This document shows positions 10,090-19,345 of a stretch of DNA of 64,000 bases, piece by piece. Numbering within the stretch: position 1 is the stretch's first letter; each line of letters begins with the position of its first letter. Source of the stretch: Sphingobacteriales bacterium 44-15 (GTDB lineage Bacteria; Bacteroidota; Bacteroidia; Chitinophagales; Chitinophagaceae); contig MKWG01000011.1 of NCBI GenBank assembly GCA_001899685.1, positions 458,938 to 522,937 on the forward strand, written 5' to 3'. Under the pieces are notes generated by a model. It was not told the origin of the DNA, ran no database searches, and saw only the letters and a list, made by a program, of their open reading frames with translations. The position numbers and the translations under genes are program-made.

Positions 10090-10200
10090 CATTCGTGGCT
10101 TTGTTGTATTCATAGATCAGTCCGCTTGCGGACCTATGGAATTTGTGGCTTTGTTGTATCCCAAAATCATCCTGCCGCGCAGAACGCTGGAATTCGTGGC
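10090..10200. repeat. Two ~50-bp tandem units of a dispersed repeat
   Basis: Unit 1 (10090-10139) and unit 2 (10140-10190) both begin ATTYGTGGCTTTGTTGTAT and end near GGA, and a partial third start (ATTCGTGGCG) follows. Unit 1 contains the hairpin GTCCGC-TT-GCGGAC. Upstream, 10024-10070 carries the related inverted text CCACAAATGCACGAATA. Unit 2 recurs in inverted orientation at 53446-53502 with only a few differences. The spacer lies between convergent genes (the + gene ending at 10021 and the - gene ending at 10233). Confidence 0.8.
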
Positions 10201-10232
10201 GTTCTTTTTCATAGCTCAAAAACTCACATTCT

Positions 10233-12686
10233 CTACTCTCCCACCCTGTTCTTATCATCTAACTTCCAGTTGTTGTCAAAAAAGCCTGCCGTGATAATGC
10301 CTTTACTACCATCCCGGAGCATATCCAGCCGGAAGATTATGAAGTCAGGAAAACCGCTGCCGCCTGCAAAATACTGGCTGGCATTGGCCGCCTGCATACC
10401 TTCTATACCGGTTCCGGCTACAATCCCCACAGATGTCACCGGCGAATTTTTCATTGGCCAGATAAAATAAGCAGCCAGATCATTGCCTGTGAAAATATCT
10501 TTCCCGATGGCAATTTTATTCCTGTCCACCTGTATCGGAGCATCGGAGAGCAATGCCTTCCAGGCACTGTTCGTTTGTGCATTGCCGTAAAGTATTATGT
10601 TGCGCCCGGCATACTTTTCCTCAGCAAAATCCTTATCCGCAATAATATCTACCGCCCCGTTACCCCGGTAATACCACGATTCTGCGTCAAACCTGGCCTT
10701 ATTATGCGCCCACTCGTTCTCCGGCTTTGTTCCCCTGGTACCGTATACAAATACCATACGATGGTTGAATGCCTCTTTAAAGGTGCCATATCGCAAAGGA
10801 TTTTTTTGCATAGGCGAAGGAGCTTCCGAAAGCACCCAGTGCATATCCTGCTTGACAAGGTAAATGCTGTCTGCCGCAGTCATGGTTTTATATGAAATAG
10901 TATTTAAGCTGTCAAGGGTGATCTTTACGGTGCTGCCTGCTCCAAATTGATCCAGCGCCAGCTTCAGCATACTGATATTCTCAGTGCTGCCCTTTATTGT
11001 TTTAGCGGCATTATCCCTGTCAAATATCATGCGGCTGAAGTCCAACGGACGTTGCTGCTGTATAATAGCGGCCCAGCGAAAAGCAGAAGAGATGCCGGGG
11101 CTCGAAGTTTTAAAATCAATATGGTTGACCGCACTGTCCGGAAGGATGATATGCCTTTTAAAGAAGTCAAATATAGGCGGCCAGTCAACGCTCTCGTTGC
11201 TGATCCAGTGCCCTCCGCCCGGGTATTCCTTATAGGCAAAATCAGTATGGAATTGTGCCAGCACTTTTTTCATTTGCCGGGCATACTCCACAGATACTGT
11301 CCTGTCTGCATCCCCGTGAAAAATATAAACACCTAACGGCTTATAGTTCTCCGCCAGCTTTACCACGTCGCTCTGGTTCCCTGCCCGCAGCAATAGCTGT
11401 TCTACAGGTGAATCTGTGCTATCCGGGATCTTCCCGTCATGAGAACCATATTCTTTCAATGTGGGATAACCCGCGCTTGGCGCAATAGCCGCCCATTTAT
11501 CAGGATAAGTAGCGCCGAGAAACCAGGTGCCATGCCCGCCCATACTATGGCCTGTAAGATAAATATGCTGCGGATCAGGTCTGAACTTTTGTTTTGCCGA
11601 TGCCAATACTTCCAGCGCATCCAGCCTGCCCCAGTCCTCCCAGTTGAATCCCCGGGGACGCCTGTTGGTAGCAGCTACCAGTGTGCCCCAGTCTTTAGAC
11701 CGGTAGGCCCTCGCCTGCCCTATCGCTTCCACGCCTGCCCCGTGCACAGAAAGGAATAATGCAGCATTTTCCGTGGGTGCAGGCGACTGTGGCGTAACAG
11801 CGTAATATTGAAGGCTGCCGTCAATATCGCTTACGAAAGTGGTGCTGTAATGTTCTCCCGGCGCCACACATTCTACTGACGTGGTAATATCATCTGCCGT
11901 TTTCTTCCCGTTGATCAGCGTTAGCTGAAGATCATATTTCCCCTTTTGATGAATATTGCCGGCATTGAACCCGAATATTATTTTTCGTGTAGCTATTGCC
12001 GGTATGTCCGGCAATGCGGTTTCTACAGTACCTTCTGCTATATGACTTCTGATCTTCCAGCCACTTACCGGCTTAGAACTATTATTAATGATCACTACCG
12101 CTCCTTTCAATGCAGTATTGTCTTCCGATATGTTCACCACAGGCAATGTAGGATCAGCAGCATCAAGAAATATTTCTTTTTTGGGAAAAGCGAGACAGGC
12201 AAGCGTGAAATAACCTGAGCGAATATAAAACTCGTTCAATCCTTTTTTCAATTCCACAGGGATGTACAGCCATCCCAATGCATAAGGGTCGCCGGCATGT
12301 ATGACGCCATTCACATATACTGCACTACTGCCCTGGGTATTTAATATAGCTTTTTGTGCCCGGGACGACTGGTAAGAAACATATAGATATCCGCTGTTGG
12401 CAAACATTCTTCCTCCGCCGCGAAAGCGATGAAGACTGTCTGCCGCAACCGGTTTCCACACCAACGGCTGTCCTTTTTCATCTTTATAAAATACTTCTTC
12501 CGCGGTGGGCGCCTGCAATTTCCCCGAATACATCCGGAAGGCAGGCAGGTCGGTATACAATGCTTCCCTCCCATAATGCTGCACACCATTCACCTGGAAG
12601 CCTTTATCAAAGTATACGGTATCCTGTGCTGTACAGCATGTAATGCTGCAGAAAATGTACAACAAAAGGATCAAGCGGCTTTTCAT
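10233..12686 (-). CDS. Exported alpha/beta-hydrolase, prolyl-oligopeptidase/esterase-like
   Basis: This is a large secreted serine hydrolase of 817 residues. The ATG at 12686 was chosen because it opens a clean signal peptide (MKSRLILLLYIFCSITCCTAQ); the longer frame adds 23 unlikely residues. The N-terminal ~280 residues are beta-rich accessory domains. The hydrolase core starts near residue 285 (LQYYAVTP, then ALFLSVHGAG as oxyanion region). The nucleophile is Ser381 in GHSMGGHGTW, Asp is in IFHGDADRTVS, and His is in EYPGGGHWIS. The C-terminal ~250 residues are unassigned. Family resemblance is to peptidase S9/esterase-like proteins with a PHB-depolymerase-type core; whether it is a peptidase or a carbohydrate esterase cannot be decided here. 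Confidence 0.86.
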   Translation of the reverse strand: MKSRLILLLYIFCSITCCTAQDTVYFDKGFQVNGVQHYGREALYTDLPAFRMYSGKLQAPTAEEVFYKDEKGQPLVWKPVAADSLHRFRGGGRMFANSGYLYVSYQSSRAQKAILNTQGSSAVYVNGVIHAGDPYALGWLYIPVELKKGLNEFYIRSGYFTLACLAFPKKEIFLDAADPTLPVVNISEDNTALKGAVVIINNSSKPVSGWKIRSHIAEGTVETALPDIPAIATRKIIFGFNAGNIHQKGKYDLQLTLINGKKTADDITTSVECVAPGEHYSTTFVSDIDGSLQYYAVTPQSPAPTENAALFLSVHGAGVEAIGQARAYRSKDWGTLVAATNRRPRGFNWEDWGRLDALEVLASAKQKFRPDPQHIYLTGHSMGGHGTWFLGATYPDKWAAIAPSAGYPTLKEYGSHDGKIPDSTDSPVEQLLLRAGNQSDVVKLAENYKPLGVYIFHGDADRTVSVEYARQMKKVLAQFHTDFAYKEYPGGGHWISNESVDWPPIFDFFKRHIILPDSAVNHIDFKTSSPGISSAFRWAAIIQQQRPLDFSRMIFDRDNAAKTIKGSTENISMLKLALDQFGAGSTVKITLDSLNTISYKTMTAADSIYLVKQDMHWVLSEAPSPMQKNPLRYGTFKEAFNHRMVFVYGTRGTKPENEWAHNKARFDAESWYYRGNGAVDIIADKDFAEEKYAGRNIILYGNAQTNSAWKALLSDAPIQVDRNKIAIGKDIFTGNDLAAYFIWPMKNSPVTSVGIVAGTGIEGMQAANASQYFAGGSGFPDFIIFRLDMLRDGSKGIITAGFFDNNWKLDDKNRVGE

Positions 12687-12802
12687 GCTCTGATTATTTT
12701 TCTGAATACATATTGCATCAAAATGACAAATATATAAGCACTCTGATATATCCAAATATACTACTGCTATGTGAAATGAGAGCCGTGAAAACGAGGTTAC
12801 AC

Positions 12803-13900
12803 CTAACGCATTATAGCAGCCCTGCTGATCCTGGAACTGAAATATTTTTTCAGGTATGCCTTCTGCTCATCCCGCCTTCGTGCCAGGTTTTGAATTTTAT
12901 TGCTCAGCCCCTCTGTGTCATACTGGAAATTCTCGGCTATCCTTCCTATTCCACCCAGCTTTTTCTGAGCTGCATTCAGCAGATCTTCAATGGGCGCCAG
13001 CATATTTTCAATGGCTGTATCCGGCCTTACAGGCAAAAAGCCGTTGTTGCGGTAAGCTATAAATTCATTGAACAAGGTGATGGCCTGGTTATAATTTTCC
13101 ACAGCGGCATTATATAAGTTCATATTTTCTTCCTGTCCTATGATCACGATATTCATGCGGTTATAGCTCTGCCACGTTTTCAGCAGCCTGCTGTTGCCTT
13201 TTACTTTTTGCATACGCCTTTCAATGGCAAATAATTGCCGGAGACTGTCGGATGCAAGAAATGCTTTGATGGAATCTCTATAATTAAATACAAAAGCATT
13301 TTTTTCATCACTATCATACCCCACCGGTTTTTCGAGCAATTGCCACATCGGATCAAAAGGAATATGTGTGCTTACAAACTCCCGGGGGCTCATAAAAAAA
13401 TAGCGTGTGTCGCCGGGTGATACAGCATCCCAGGTGGGATCGCAGAGATGCCAGTCCTCACCAAGCTGCACCGCGCACCAGCTATGTGCTACATTCAGGC
13501 TGTTCCCGCTGCCGTCGGCATATCCATGCACCACAAAAGCCGGCACGCCGATCCTTGTTGCCAGGTCGGCAAACAGCGCTGCAAAATTCTCACATACCCC
13601 CGACCTGCGCCTAAGCGTAGCCGCTATCTTTGTGTCGGCATCCACGCTCCAGTTAAAGTAATAAGAGCTGTCAGTTTCATACCTGATATTATTGATCACC
13701 CAGCGATAAAGCACCTGCAGCTGATCTTCTTTTGTGGCATATTTTTCCTGCACAAAACGGGCAATAGCAGGGGAAGAACGGCTGATACTATCCGGAATAG
13801 ATATGGCATTACGGGATATTAAATCACTGCTGCGCCAGGTCTGTCCTTTCAGACAGGAAAGCATCCCCACCAGGCAATATAACAGCAGCCACCGTTTCAT
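12803..13900 (-). CDS. Exported transglutaminase-like domain protein
   Basis: This is a 365-residue protein with a signal peptide (MKRWLLLYCLVGMLSCLKGQ). It carries a transglutaminase-like Cys-His-Asp core: Cys103 in RRRSGVCENFAALFADLA, His139 in NVAHSWCAVQLG and Asp154 in WHLCDPTWDAV. All three are in the expected order and spacing. The helix LQVLYRWVINNIRYETD before the core is typical of bacterial members, which usually act as proteases or peptide-modifying enzymes in the envelope. The C-terminal ~150 residues are helical and unassigned. It is on the same strand as the serine hydrolase gene downstream, with a 116-base spacer. Confidence 0.87.
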   Translation of the reverse strand: MKRWLLLYCLVGMLSCLKGQTWRSSDLISRNAISIPDSISRSSPAIARFVQEKYATKEDQLQVLYRWVINNIRYETDSSYYFNWSVDADTKIAATLRRRSGVCENFAALFADLATRIGVPAFVVHGYADGSGNSLNVAHSWCAVQLGEDWHLCDPTWDAVSPGDTRYFFMSPREFVSTHIPFDPMWQLLEKPVGYDSDEKNAFVFNYRDSIKAFLASDSLRQLFAIERRMQKVKGNSRLLKTWQSYNRMNIVIIGQEENMNLYNAAVENYNQAITLFNEFIAYRNNGFLPVRPDTAIENMLAPIEDLLNAAQKKLGGIGRIAENFQYDTEGLSNKIQNLARRRDEQKAYLKKYFSSRISRAAIMR

Positions 13901-14060
13901 ACCATAAATTTACCAAAATAGGGAGAATTTTGATTTAGGTGCATTCCAAATTAGCTCAGCAGGTGCGGCCTGCAAAACATAGAATATACCCATTGGGTTT
14001 CGGCGAGAATAGGTTATTTGTAAACCTGAATTATCATGAGAGTTAAAAAATCATCAACCC

Positions 14061-14180
14061 CTTGCCCGTCTTTGCGAGCCGCCATACGCATCATTGTAAA
14101 GATCAGGACTGCTGCGCGGCGAAGCAATCCCCGGAGACTGCTTCTCCCGACCTTCGGTTGGGATCGCAGTGACGGGTAAG
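14061..14180. repeat. Imperfect inverted repeat, GC-rich
   Basis: The left end CTTGCCCGTCTTTGCGAGCC is an imperfect reverse complement of the right end GGATCGCAGTGACGGGTAAG. Inner text (GCGAAGCAATCCCCGGAGAC) resembles intergenic repeats common in Bacteroidota genomes (from memory, not searched). Confidence 0.7.
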
Positions 14181-14230
14181 AGTGTTGATTATTTGCGGGA
14201 TTGAAGTATCGCGAAAGCTACAAAATCATC

Positions 14231-14362
14231 AGCCCGTCGCGCGTCATTTCGACTGAGCCGGCAGGATCTCTATAGTTAAATGACACTTCCGCGAAGGAGA
14301 AATCTGTTGGGATTTTGTACTAATGCTCAACTTCAGCACTATTGCCCAACAGATTTCTCTCC
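14231..14362. repeat. Inverted repeat with perfect 15-bp stem
   Basis: GAGAAATCTGTTGGG at 14297-14311 pairs perfectly with CCCAACAGATTTCTC at 14345-14359 across a 33-base loop. The left flank (GCGTCATTTCGACTGAGC) looks like the outer part of the same dispersed element. Together with the preceding repeat it fills the convergent-free spacer downstream of the aminotransferase gene. Confidence 0.72.
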
Positions 14363-14418
14363 CGTTATAATATACATTTAGGTCAATACATCCTGAAAGC
14401 AGAGTAATATAATTATAA

Positions 14419-14446
14419 AAGCCCGCCGATAATTATCAGCGGGCTT
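14419..14446 (-). terminator. Hairpin terminator downstream of the aminotransferase gene
   Basis: AAGCCCGC at 14419-14426 pairs with GCGGGCTT at 14439-14446, with a further GATAATTATC palindrome inside. Read on the - strand the stem is followed by TTTTATAATTAT. It lies 39 bases after the aminotransferase stop at 14485. Confidence 0.72.
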
Positions 14447-14484
14447 AAAGGTGGTTGAACAATATGAATGGATCTTACAATAGT

Positions 14485-15675
14485 CTATTTCAGCTTTGTC
14501 AGCGCATCCTTTACACGTGCCAGCGCTTTTTCAATATTGATCATACTGTTGGCAAAAGACATACGGATACAGGTAGGCTCTCCAAAGGCTGTGCCGGTTA
14601 CGGTTGACACATGAGCGGTATTCAGGAGATACATGCACAGATCATCCGCATTTGCAATTACGGCATCCCCGTCTTTTTTGCCAAAATAAGCATCCACTTT
14701 AGGGAATACATAAAAAGCGCCATCCGGCTCGGAACAGGCTACCCCGGGTATTTCTTTCAGCAGTCCCAGTATCCTGGCACGGCGCTCGGTAAACGCCTTC
14801 AGCATTTCTTTGGAAGGGGTAAGATCGCCGGTGAGCGCATCAATAGCGGCACGCTGTGTAATAGAGCAGGTAGCGCTGGTGAGCTGTCCCTGCAATTTCT
14901 CGCAGCCTTTCACGATCGCCGGATCAGCAGCAATATACCCCAGGCGCCAGCCTGTCATAGCAAATCCTTTGCTTAAGCCGTTCACAATGATCACACGGTC
15001 TTTCAGCTCGGGGAACTGTGCAATGCTTTCGTGCTTACCCTTATAGTTGATATACTCATATATTTCGTCGGATATGATCAGGATATCAGGATGCTTTTTG
15101 AATACTTCCGCCAGTCCTTTCAGCTCTTCTTTGCTGTATACCGCCCCGGAGGGGTTACAGGGAGAGGAAAACATGAACAGCTTTGTCTTCGGCGTGATGG
15201 CGGCTTCCAGTTGCTGTGGCGTGATCTTGTAATCACTCTCCAGCGAAGACTGTACAAATACCGGTTTGCCATCCGCAAGCCTTACCAGTTCAGAGTAGGT
15301 TACCCAGTAAGGAGTAGGAATGATCACTTCATCGCCAATATCCACTACGGCAAGGATTACATTCGCAAGGCTCTGCTTGGCGCCGGTGGAGGCAATGATA
15401 TTTTCAGGCTTATAGTCTAAATTATTATCACGTTTGAGTTTGGTGCATACCGCTTCGCGCAGATCAGCATAGCCGGCAACCGGTGTATAATGACTGTAAT
15501 TGTCGTCAATAGCTTTTTTACCTGCCTGCTTTACGTGATCCGGGGTATCAAAATCGGGTTCTCCAAGGCTGAGGTCTATTACATCTATTCCTTTTGCCCT
15601 GAGCTCACGGCCCAGCTTGGCCATCTTCAGTGTTTCGGGCTCGTTAAACTTTTGTAGTCGTGATGACAGTTGCAT
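14485..15675 (-). CDS. Aspartate aminotransferase-type class I/II PLP aminotransferase
   Basis: This is a cytosolic PLP enzyme of 396 residues that interconverts aspartate and oxaloacetate, or closely related amino/keto acids. The PLP lysine is Lys236 in NGLSKGFAMTGWRLGY. Other family signatures are SLGEPDFDTP, the SPCNPSGAVYSKEEL motif near residue 171, ISDEIYEYI near 201 and a C-terminal Arg in CIRMSFANS. Subfamily I-gamma bacterial AspATs look like this, so the broad aspartate aminotransferase call is firm while the precise in vivo substrate is inferred. A TAGGTTTG -7-type promoter lies just upstream and a hairpin terminator downstream, suggesting a single-gene transcript. Confidence 0.93.
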   Translation of the reverse strand: MQLSSRLQKFNEPETLKMAKLGRELRAKGIDVIDLSLGEPDFDTPDHVKQAGKKAIDDNYSHYTPVAGYADLREAVCTKLKRDNNLDYKPENIIASTGAKQSLANVILAVVDIGDEVIIPTPYWVTYSELVRLADGKPVFVQSSLESDYKITPQQLEAAITPKTKLFMFSSPCNPSGAVYSKEELKGLAEVFKKHPDILIISDEIYEYINYKGKHESIAQFPELKDRVIIVNGLSKGFAMTGWRLGYIAADPAIVKGCEKLQGQLTSATCSITQRAAIDALTGDLTPSKEMLKAFTERRARILGLLKEIPGVACSEPDGAFYVFPKVDAYFGKKDGDAVIANADDLCMYLLNTAHVSTVTGTAFGEPTCIRMSFANSMINIEKALARVKDALTKLK

Positions 15676-15704
15676 GTATTGATCGTTTTGTTGAAAAAAG
15701 CGAG

Positions 15705-15712
15705 CAAACCTA
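15705..15712 (-). promoter_or_regulatory. Candidate Bacteroidota -7 promoter box for the aminotransferase gene
   Basis: On the - strand the sequence reads TAGGTTTGC, a perfect TAnnTTTG box, 30 bases upstream of the ATG at 15675. No clear -33 TTG was found at the usual distance, so the call rests on the -7 element and its position. Confidence 0.45.
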
Positions 15713-15774
15713 CGGCAAAAAAATTATTCAGCAGTGAATTATAGTGTCATGTAACGATAATTTGCCGGATTTTT

Positions 15775-15875
15775 CTGTGAGAAGAGAGCCGGCAAACGTG
15801 AAATGCTCCCATTGGTCGCCTGCCTGCCATGCCTGCGGCAGGTAAACCGGTAGGCAAGCCTGCCGGTTCACGCCC
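15775..15875. repeat. Dispersed palindromic element, copy 2 (diverged, with nested hairpin)
   Basis: A degenerate copy (TGTGAGAAGAGAG, CAAACGTGAAATG, GGTTCACG) that ends 10 bases from the xylose isomerase stop. It contains the 40-bp GC-rich hairpin at 15819-15858, which is identical to the one nested in copy 6. Confidence 0.6.
15819..15858. repeat. Nested 40-bp GC-rich hairpin, copy A
   Basis: The text from CCTGCCTGCCATGCCTGCGG to AACCGGTAGGCAAG is identical over 40 bases to 34719-34758. CTTGCC/GGCAAG-type and CCTGC/GCAGG pairings give a compact hairpin. In both places it sits inside a member of the larger palindromic family. Confidence 0.85.
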
Positions 15876-15884
15876 AACATCACA

Positions 15885-17213
15885 CTATATATACTGGTTG
15901 ATAATATTTTCCAGCCACTCCTGTCTGCCGCTTAGTTGTTTGAGATCGCCATTCCGGGCGGCATAGTCCCTCAGATCTTCCAGCTTTAGTTTCCCGGTCT
16001 CAAAATCCCTGCCTTTGCCGCTGTCGAATGAAGCATAGCGCTCTTTCCTGAACTTTTTATAAGATGATTTCTGCAGGATATTATCAGCAGTGACCAGCGC
16101 TCTTGCAAACGCATCCATACCGCCGATATGTGCGTGAAATATATCTTCAAGGTCGGTAGAATTGCGCCGGGTTTTTGCATCAAAGTTCACCCCGCCCCCG
16201 GCAAATCCGCCTGCTTCCAGGATGATCAGCATACATTCTGTAAGCTCATTGAGATTTACAGGGAACTGGTCAGTATCCCAGCCGTTCTGATAGTCGCCGC
16301 GGTTAGCATCCATGCTGCCCAGCATGCCATTGTCGGCCGCTATCTGCAGCTCATGTTGAAAAGTATGACCGGCAAGTGTGGCATGATTTACTTCAATATT
16401 CAGCTTAAAATCCTTATCCAGACCGTAATGGCGCAAAAAACCGACCACGGTGGCGCTGTCATAATCGTACTGGTGCTTGGTAGGCTCGCAGGGTTTGGGC
16501 TCAATAAAGAAAGTGCCCTTAAATCCCTGCTTACGGGCATAGTCGCGGGCGATGGTCAGGAACTGCGCAAGATGATCCAGCTCTCTTTTCATATCCGTAT
16601 TCAGCAGGGTCATATAACCTTCCCTTCCACCCCAGAATACATAATTTTCGCCTCCTAATGCAATAGTGGCATCCAGCGCATTTTTTACCTGAGCTCCAGC
16701 ATAAGCTACTGCGTCAAAATCAGGATTGGTAGAGGCGCCATTCATATAACGGGGATTGGAAAATACATTGGCCGTGCCCCAAAGCAGTTTTACACCGCTT
16801 GCTTTTTGTTTTTCTTTTGCATATTCCACAACAGTCTGCAAGCGGCTTTCATACTCGCTCAAAGAACCGCCTTCATCCACGAGGTCTATATCATGAAAGC
16901 AATAATAAGGCACTCCCAGTTTAGTTATAAATTCAAAGGCAGCATCCGCCTTATCTTTAGCTCTCTGTACAGCATCCGCATTTGCATCCCAGGGAAATTT
17001 TTTTGTTCCCGGTCCAAAGGGGTCAGCGCCTGTACCGCAGAAGGTATGCCAGTAAGCTACGGCAAAACGGAAAAGGTCTTTCATTGATTTCCCTGCCACT
17101 ATCCTGTTTTCATCATACCATTTGAAGGCAAGGGGATTATCGGACTGAGTACCTTCGTATTTGATTTTTCCTATACCGGGAAAATATTCTTTGCTGCCCA
17201 GGGTGATGCTCAT
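15885..17213 (-). CDS. xylA: Xylose isomerase
   Basis: This cytosolic metal-dependent enzyme converts D-xylose to D-xylulose (and glucose to fructose). The 442-residue length and N-terminal segment ([22 protein letters not shown]-type) fit class II xylose isomerases. The catalytic His107 and Asp110 lie in [13 protein letters not shown]. Metal-ligand segments [32 protein letters not shown] and [18 protein letters not shown] are all present. No xylulokinase or transporter gene is adjacent, so the rest of the pathway must be elsewhere. It may serve xylose released by the glycan locus at 1-10 kb (inference). A copy of the palindromic element lies right after its stop. Confidence 0.97.
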   Translation of the reverse strand: MSITLGSKEYFPGIGKIKYEGTQSDNPLAFKWYDENRIVAGKSMKDLFRFAVAYWHTFCGTGADPFGPGTKKFPWDANADAVQRAKDKADAAFEFITKLGVPYYCFHDIDLVDEGGSLSEYESRLQTVVEYAKEKQKASGVKLLWGTANVFSNPRYMNGASTNPDFDAVAYAGAQVKNALDATIALGGENYVFWGGREGYMTLLNTDMKRELDHLAQFLTIARDYARKQGFKGTFFIEPKPCEPTKHQYDYDSATVVGFLRHYGLDKDFKLNIEVNHATLAGHTFQHELQIAADNGMLGSMDANRGDYQNGWDTDQFPVNLNELTECMLIILEAGGFAGGGVNFDAKTRRNSTDLEDIFHAHIGGMDAFARALVTADNILQKSSYKKFRKERYASFDSGKGRDFETGKLKLEDLRDYAARNGDLKQLSGRQEWLENIINQYI

Positions 17214-17330
17214 ATTATATGACTGTTTTAAAAATGAACAAATAATCGTTATGCCCCGTTTTTTTGGGGGGCTAAAGATAGGAACATAATGTGAAGGGAG
17301 AAAAGGGAAATAAGGATAATTCAGGCTTTT

Positions 17331-17362
17331 GAGCCTTTCACATTTATCGTCTCACTTCTCAC
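17331..17362. repeat. Dispersed palindromic element, copy 3 (partial)
   Basis: A half copy reading CCTTTCACATTTATCGTCTC then ACTTCTCAC, matching the right half of the family. It lies 64 bases from the DUF3857 gene stop at 17426. Confidence 0.55.
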
Positions 17363-17425
17363 AAATAAATTAGGACGGCTTTCTGCAGGGGGTCTCCTTT
17401 CGAAAGCTGGAAACCCTTTCGCTGG

Positions 17426-19342
17426 TTACTGATCTTTTTTAACCAGCACTATCCTGTTTCTGTCGGATTTGTATATCTGTTCGTAAAATTTCACCAGGTC
17501 ATTATAATCGGATGCCGGGAATTCACCGCTGAATTTTTCCATGCTACGGTAATAAAGGATTTGATCTCCCTTTACTTCAATAGAAGAACTATATTTACCG
17601 AATTTGGTATCAAGATTTACCGGGGCAGGCACAGCCTCCGGCTGGTAGCCGGCCGGTACCTTAATAGCTGCAGTGTCTATATCCCGGTAAGCGTAGCTGA
17701 ATGATACGGGATATTTTCTCGTTTCGTCTTTCTTCAATTTTGTTCCAGAGCGACTGATAATATTGGGGGCAACAAATAACCGTTTGCCTGTAATAGACGC
17801 ATAGTTAAGCGCAGTAAGCGCAAGATTTTCCTCTATGGAAGGAAGGGCAGAAGGGTGCTCTTTGTAATCAAACTTCACTACATCGTAATGCGGCAGCTCT
17901 ATTTCCTCCTTCAGGTATTCCAGTTGCTTTTCTTTTGACAGGTCATGAATAAGATGATGCAGATTATCCTGCTGCACCGCCCGGTAAGAGGTTTTTATAT
18001 CGGCGTTTAAAAAGCCTTCTGCATTCACAGAAGCTGTAACATTTCTTACCTGGGTATTCTGCGAGATGCTATATGCGGGTGTTCTTATCAGCTTTCCGCC
18101 GCTTTCGTTAATGATCAGTACAGGACGGTCTGCGGTAAAGCTGCTCAGGTATCCCGCCGGAAGCGTTTGGCTTGTACATTCCAGCCACACGGTATCTTTT
18201 TGTAAAGGCACGCACAAAATAGCATGATTAAACTGGTTGCTCGGGAAATCTTCGCGCAGATAAGTAGCTCCTCTTCCGGCCTTTACCAGTGTATAACAGG
18301 CAGGTATACCTGCTTCCTTTAAAAGGGAATACATATAATTTGACAGGGCCTTGCAGTCGCCGTATTTTTTGGCGGCAACATAAGCGGCGTCAAAGGGCTG
18401 AAATCCGCCTATCCCCAACTGGATACTTATATAGCGGGTATTTTCCTGCATGTAGCGATAAAGAATGCTGATCTTTTCTTTAGGGTCGCTAACCTTATCG
18501 GCAAGCTCATGCACTTTCTGCTTTATAGCATCAGGCAGCTTATCCCTCCCCTCGTTAAGTGAGTATATAAATTTGCCAAATCCCTGCCAGGTAGACATAT
18601 CCCCTTCATATTTTTCCAGCGCAAATTTTGCCGGGGCGAGATATACCATCGGGGCAAGATAATCCCATGACGGATAGGCGTATTCAAGCTCTATGGCTTC
18701 AAGGTTTTTTGCCTCCCACCTGTATATCCTTGAGCTTTTCTCGTTTTGAATTACGGGCTCATTCTTATAATTGAATGCTTTGTAACGGATCCCAAAGTCA
18801 GCAGGCGCTACCACGGTCATGGCGCTCTGTATCACCGATATCCGCTCATTGTCGAGAGGATCCCATACGGGGAAGAAGAAGCTGCCTACAAGCTGAACCT
18901 CGCTTTCATACTCAACGGTGTAAGGATATAAGCGATGAAAAAAGCTGTGGGCTTTAATGCGGTTATCATCCATAAGGCTTATGTCGCTCGTTCCGCTAAG
19001 ATCTTTGACCTCAGACTTTTTAAGCTCTTTTATCTTTTTTCCATCTGCATCATACAGCTTTCCATCCATGCTTTTTATTTCCCTGAGCTTATCATAGCCT
19101 AATACCAGCCTCGCGTATTTATCACCGTTCTCATTCAGTATCGTTAAAGCATATTTATGATACAATCTTGATTTTCCCGGGTCAACCACTTCAAACCTTA
19201 CTTCTTCCATACGTTTTACAACATCCGCATTTTTCAGCAGTTCCGCAGGTATTTTACCCACGGCATAGTCGCCGTCGCCGGCCAGCACATTCACCGACAG
19301 GCATAGCAATACGTATATACCGGTGCAATATTTCTTCAGCAT
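17426..19342 (-). CDS. DUF3857/transglutaminase-like exported protein with intact core
   Basis: This is a 638-residue exported protein with signal peptide (MLKKYCTGIYVLLCLSVNVLA). The N-terminal ~230 residues match the DUF3857 beta-rich domain (NENGDKYARLVLGYD, TVEYESEV). A transglutaminase-like domain follows: YRYMQENTRYISIQ, Cys in KYGDCKALSNYMYSLL, His in FNHAILCVPL, and the third position in VWLECTSQ carries Glu next to Cys rather than the more usual Asp. A C-terminal beta domain (DUF3858-like) closes it. Its role in Bacteroidota is unknown. It follows another DUF3857 gene with only 3 bases between stop and start, so the two are co-transcribed. Confidence 0.88.
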   Translation of the reverse strand: MLKKYCTGIYVLLCLSVNVLAGDGDYAVGKIPAELLKNADVVKRMEEVRFEVVDPGKSRLYHKYALTILNENGDKYARLVLGYDKLREIKSMDGKLYDADGKKIKELKKSEVKDLSGTSDISLMDDNRIKAHSFFHRLYPYTVEYESEVQLVGSFFFPVWDPLDNERISVIQSAMTVVAPADFGIRYKAFNYKNEPVIQNEKSSRIYRWEAKNLEAIELEYAYPSWDYLAPMVYLAPAKFALEKYEGDMSTWQGFGKFIYSLNEGRDKLPDAIKQKVHELADKVSDPKEKISILYRYMQENTRYISIQLGIGGFQPFDAAYVAAKKYGDCKALSNYMYSLLKEAGIPACYTLVKAGRGATYLREDFPSNQFNHAILCVPLQKDTVWLECTSQTLPAGYLSSFTADRPVLIINESGGKLIRTPAYSISQNTQVRNVTASVNAEGFLNADIKTSYRAVQQDNLHHLIHDLSKEKQLEYLKEEIELPHYDVVKFDYKEHPSALPSIEENLALTALNYASITGKRLFVAPNIISRSGTKLKKDETRKYPVSFSYAYRDIDTAAIKVPAGYQPEAVPAPVNLDTKFGKYSSSIEVKGDQILYYRSMEKFSGEFPASDYNDLVKFYEQIYKSDRNRIVLVKKDQ

Positions 19343-19345
19343 GGC

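Larger units (their letters stand above)
13901..14484. other. 584-bp spacer filled with repeats and one terminator
   Basis: No coding sequence was recognised. The spacer holds two inverted-repeat elements (14061-14180 and 14231-14362) and the terminator at 14419-14446, each listed separately. Confidence 0.7.

Noticed and set aside
10090-10200. Possible CRISPR array
   Set aside because: Only two units, directly tandem without spacers, and no cas genes in the window.
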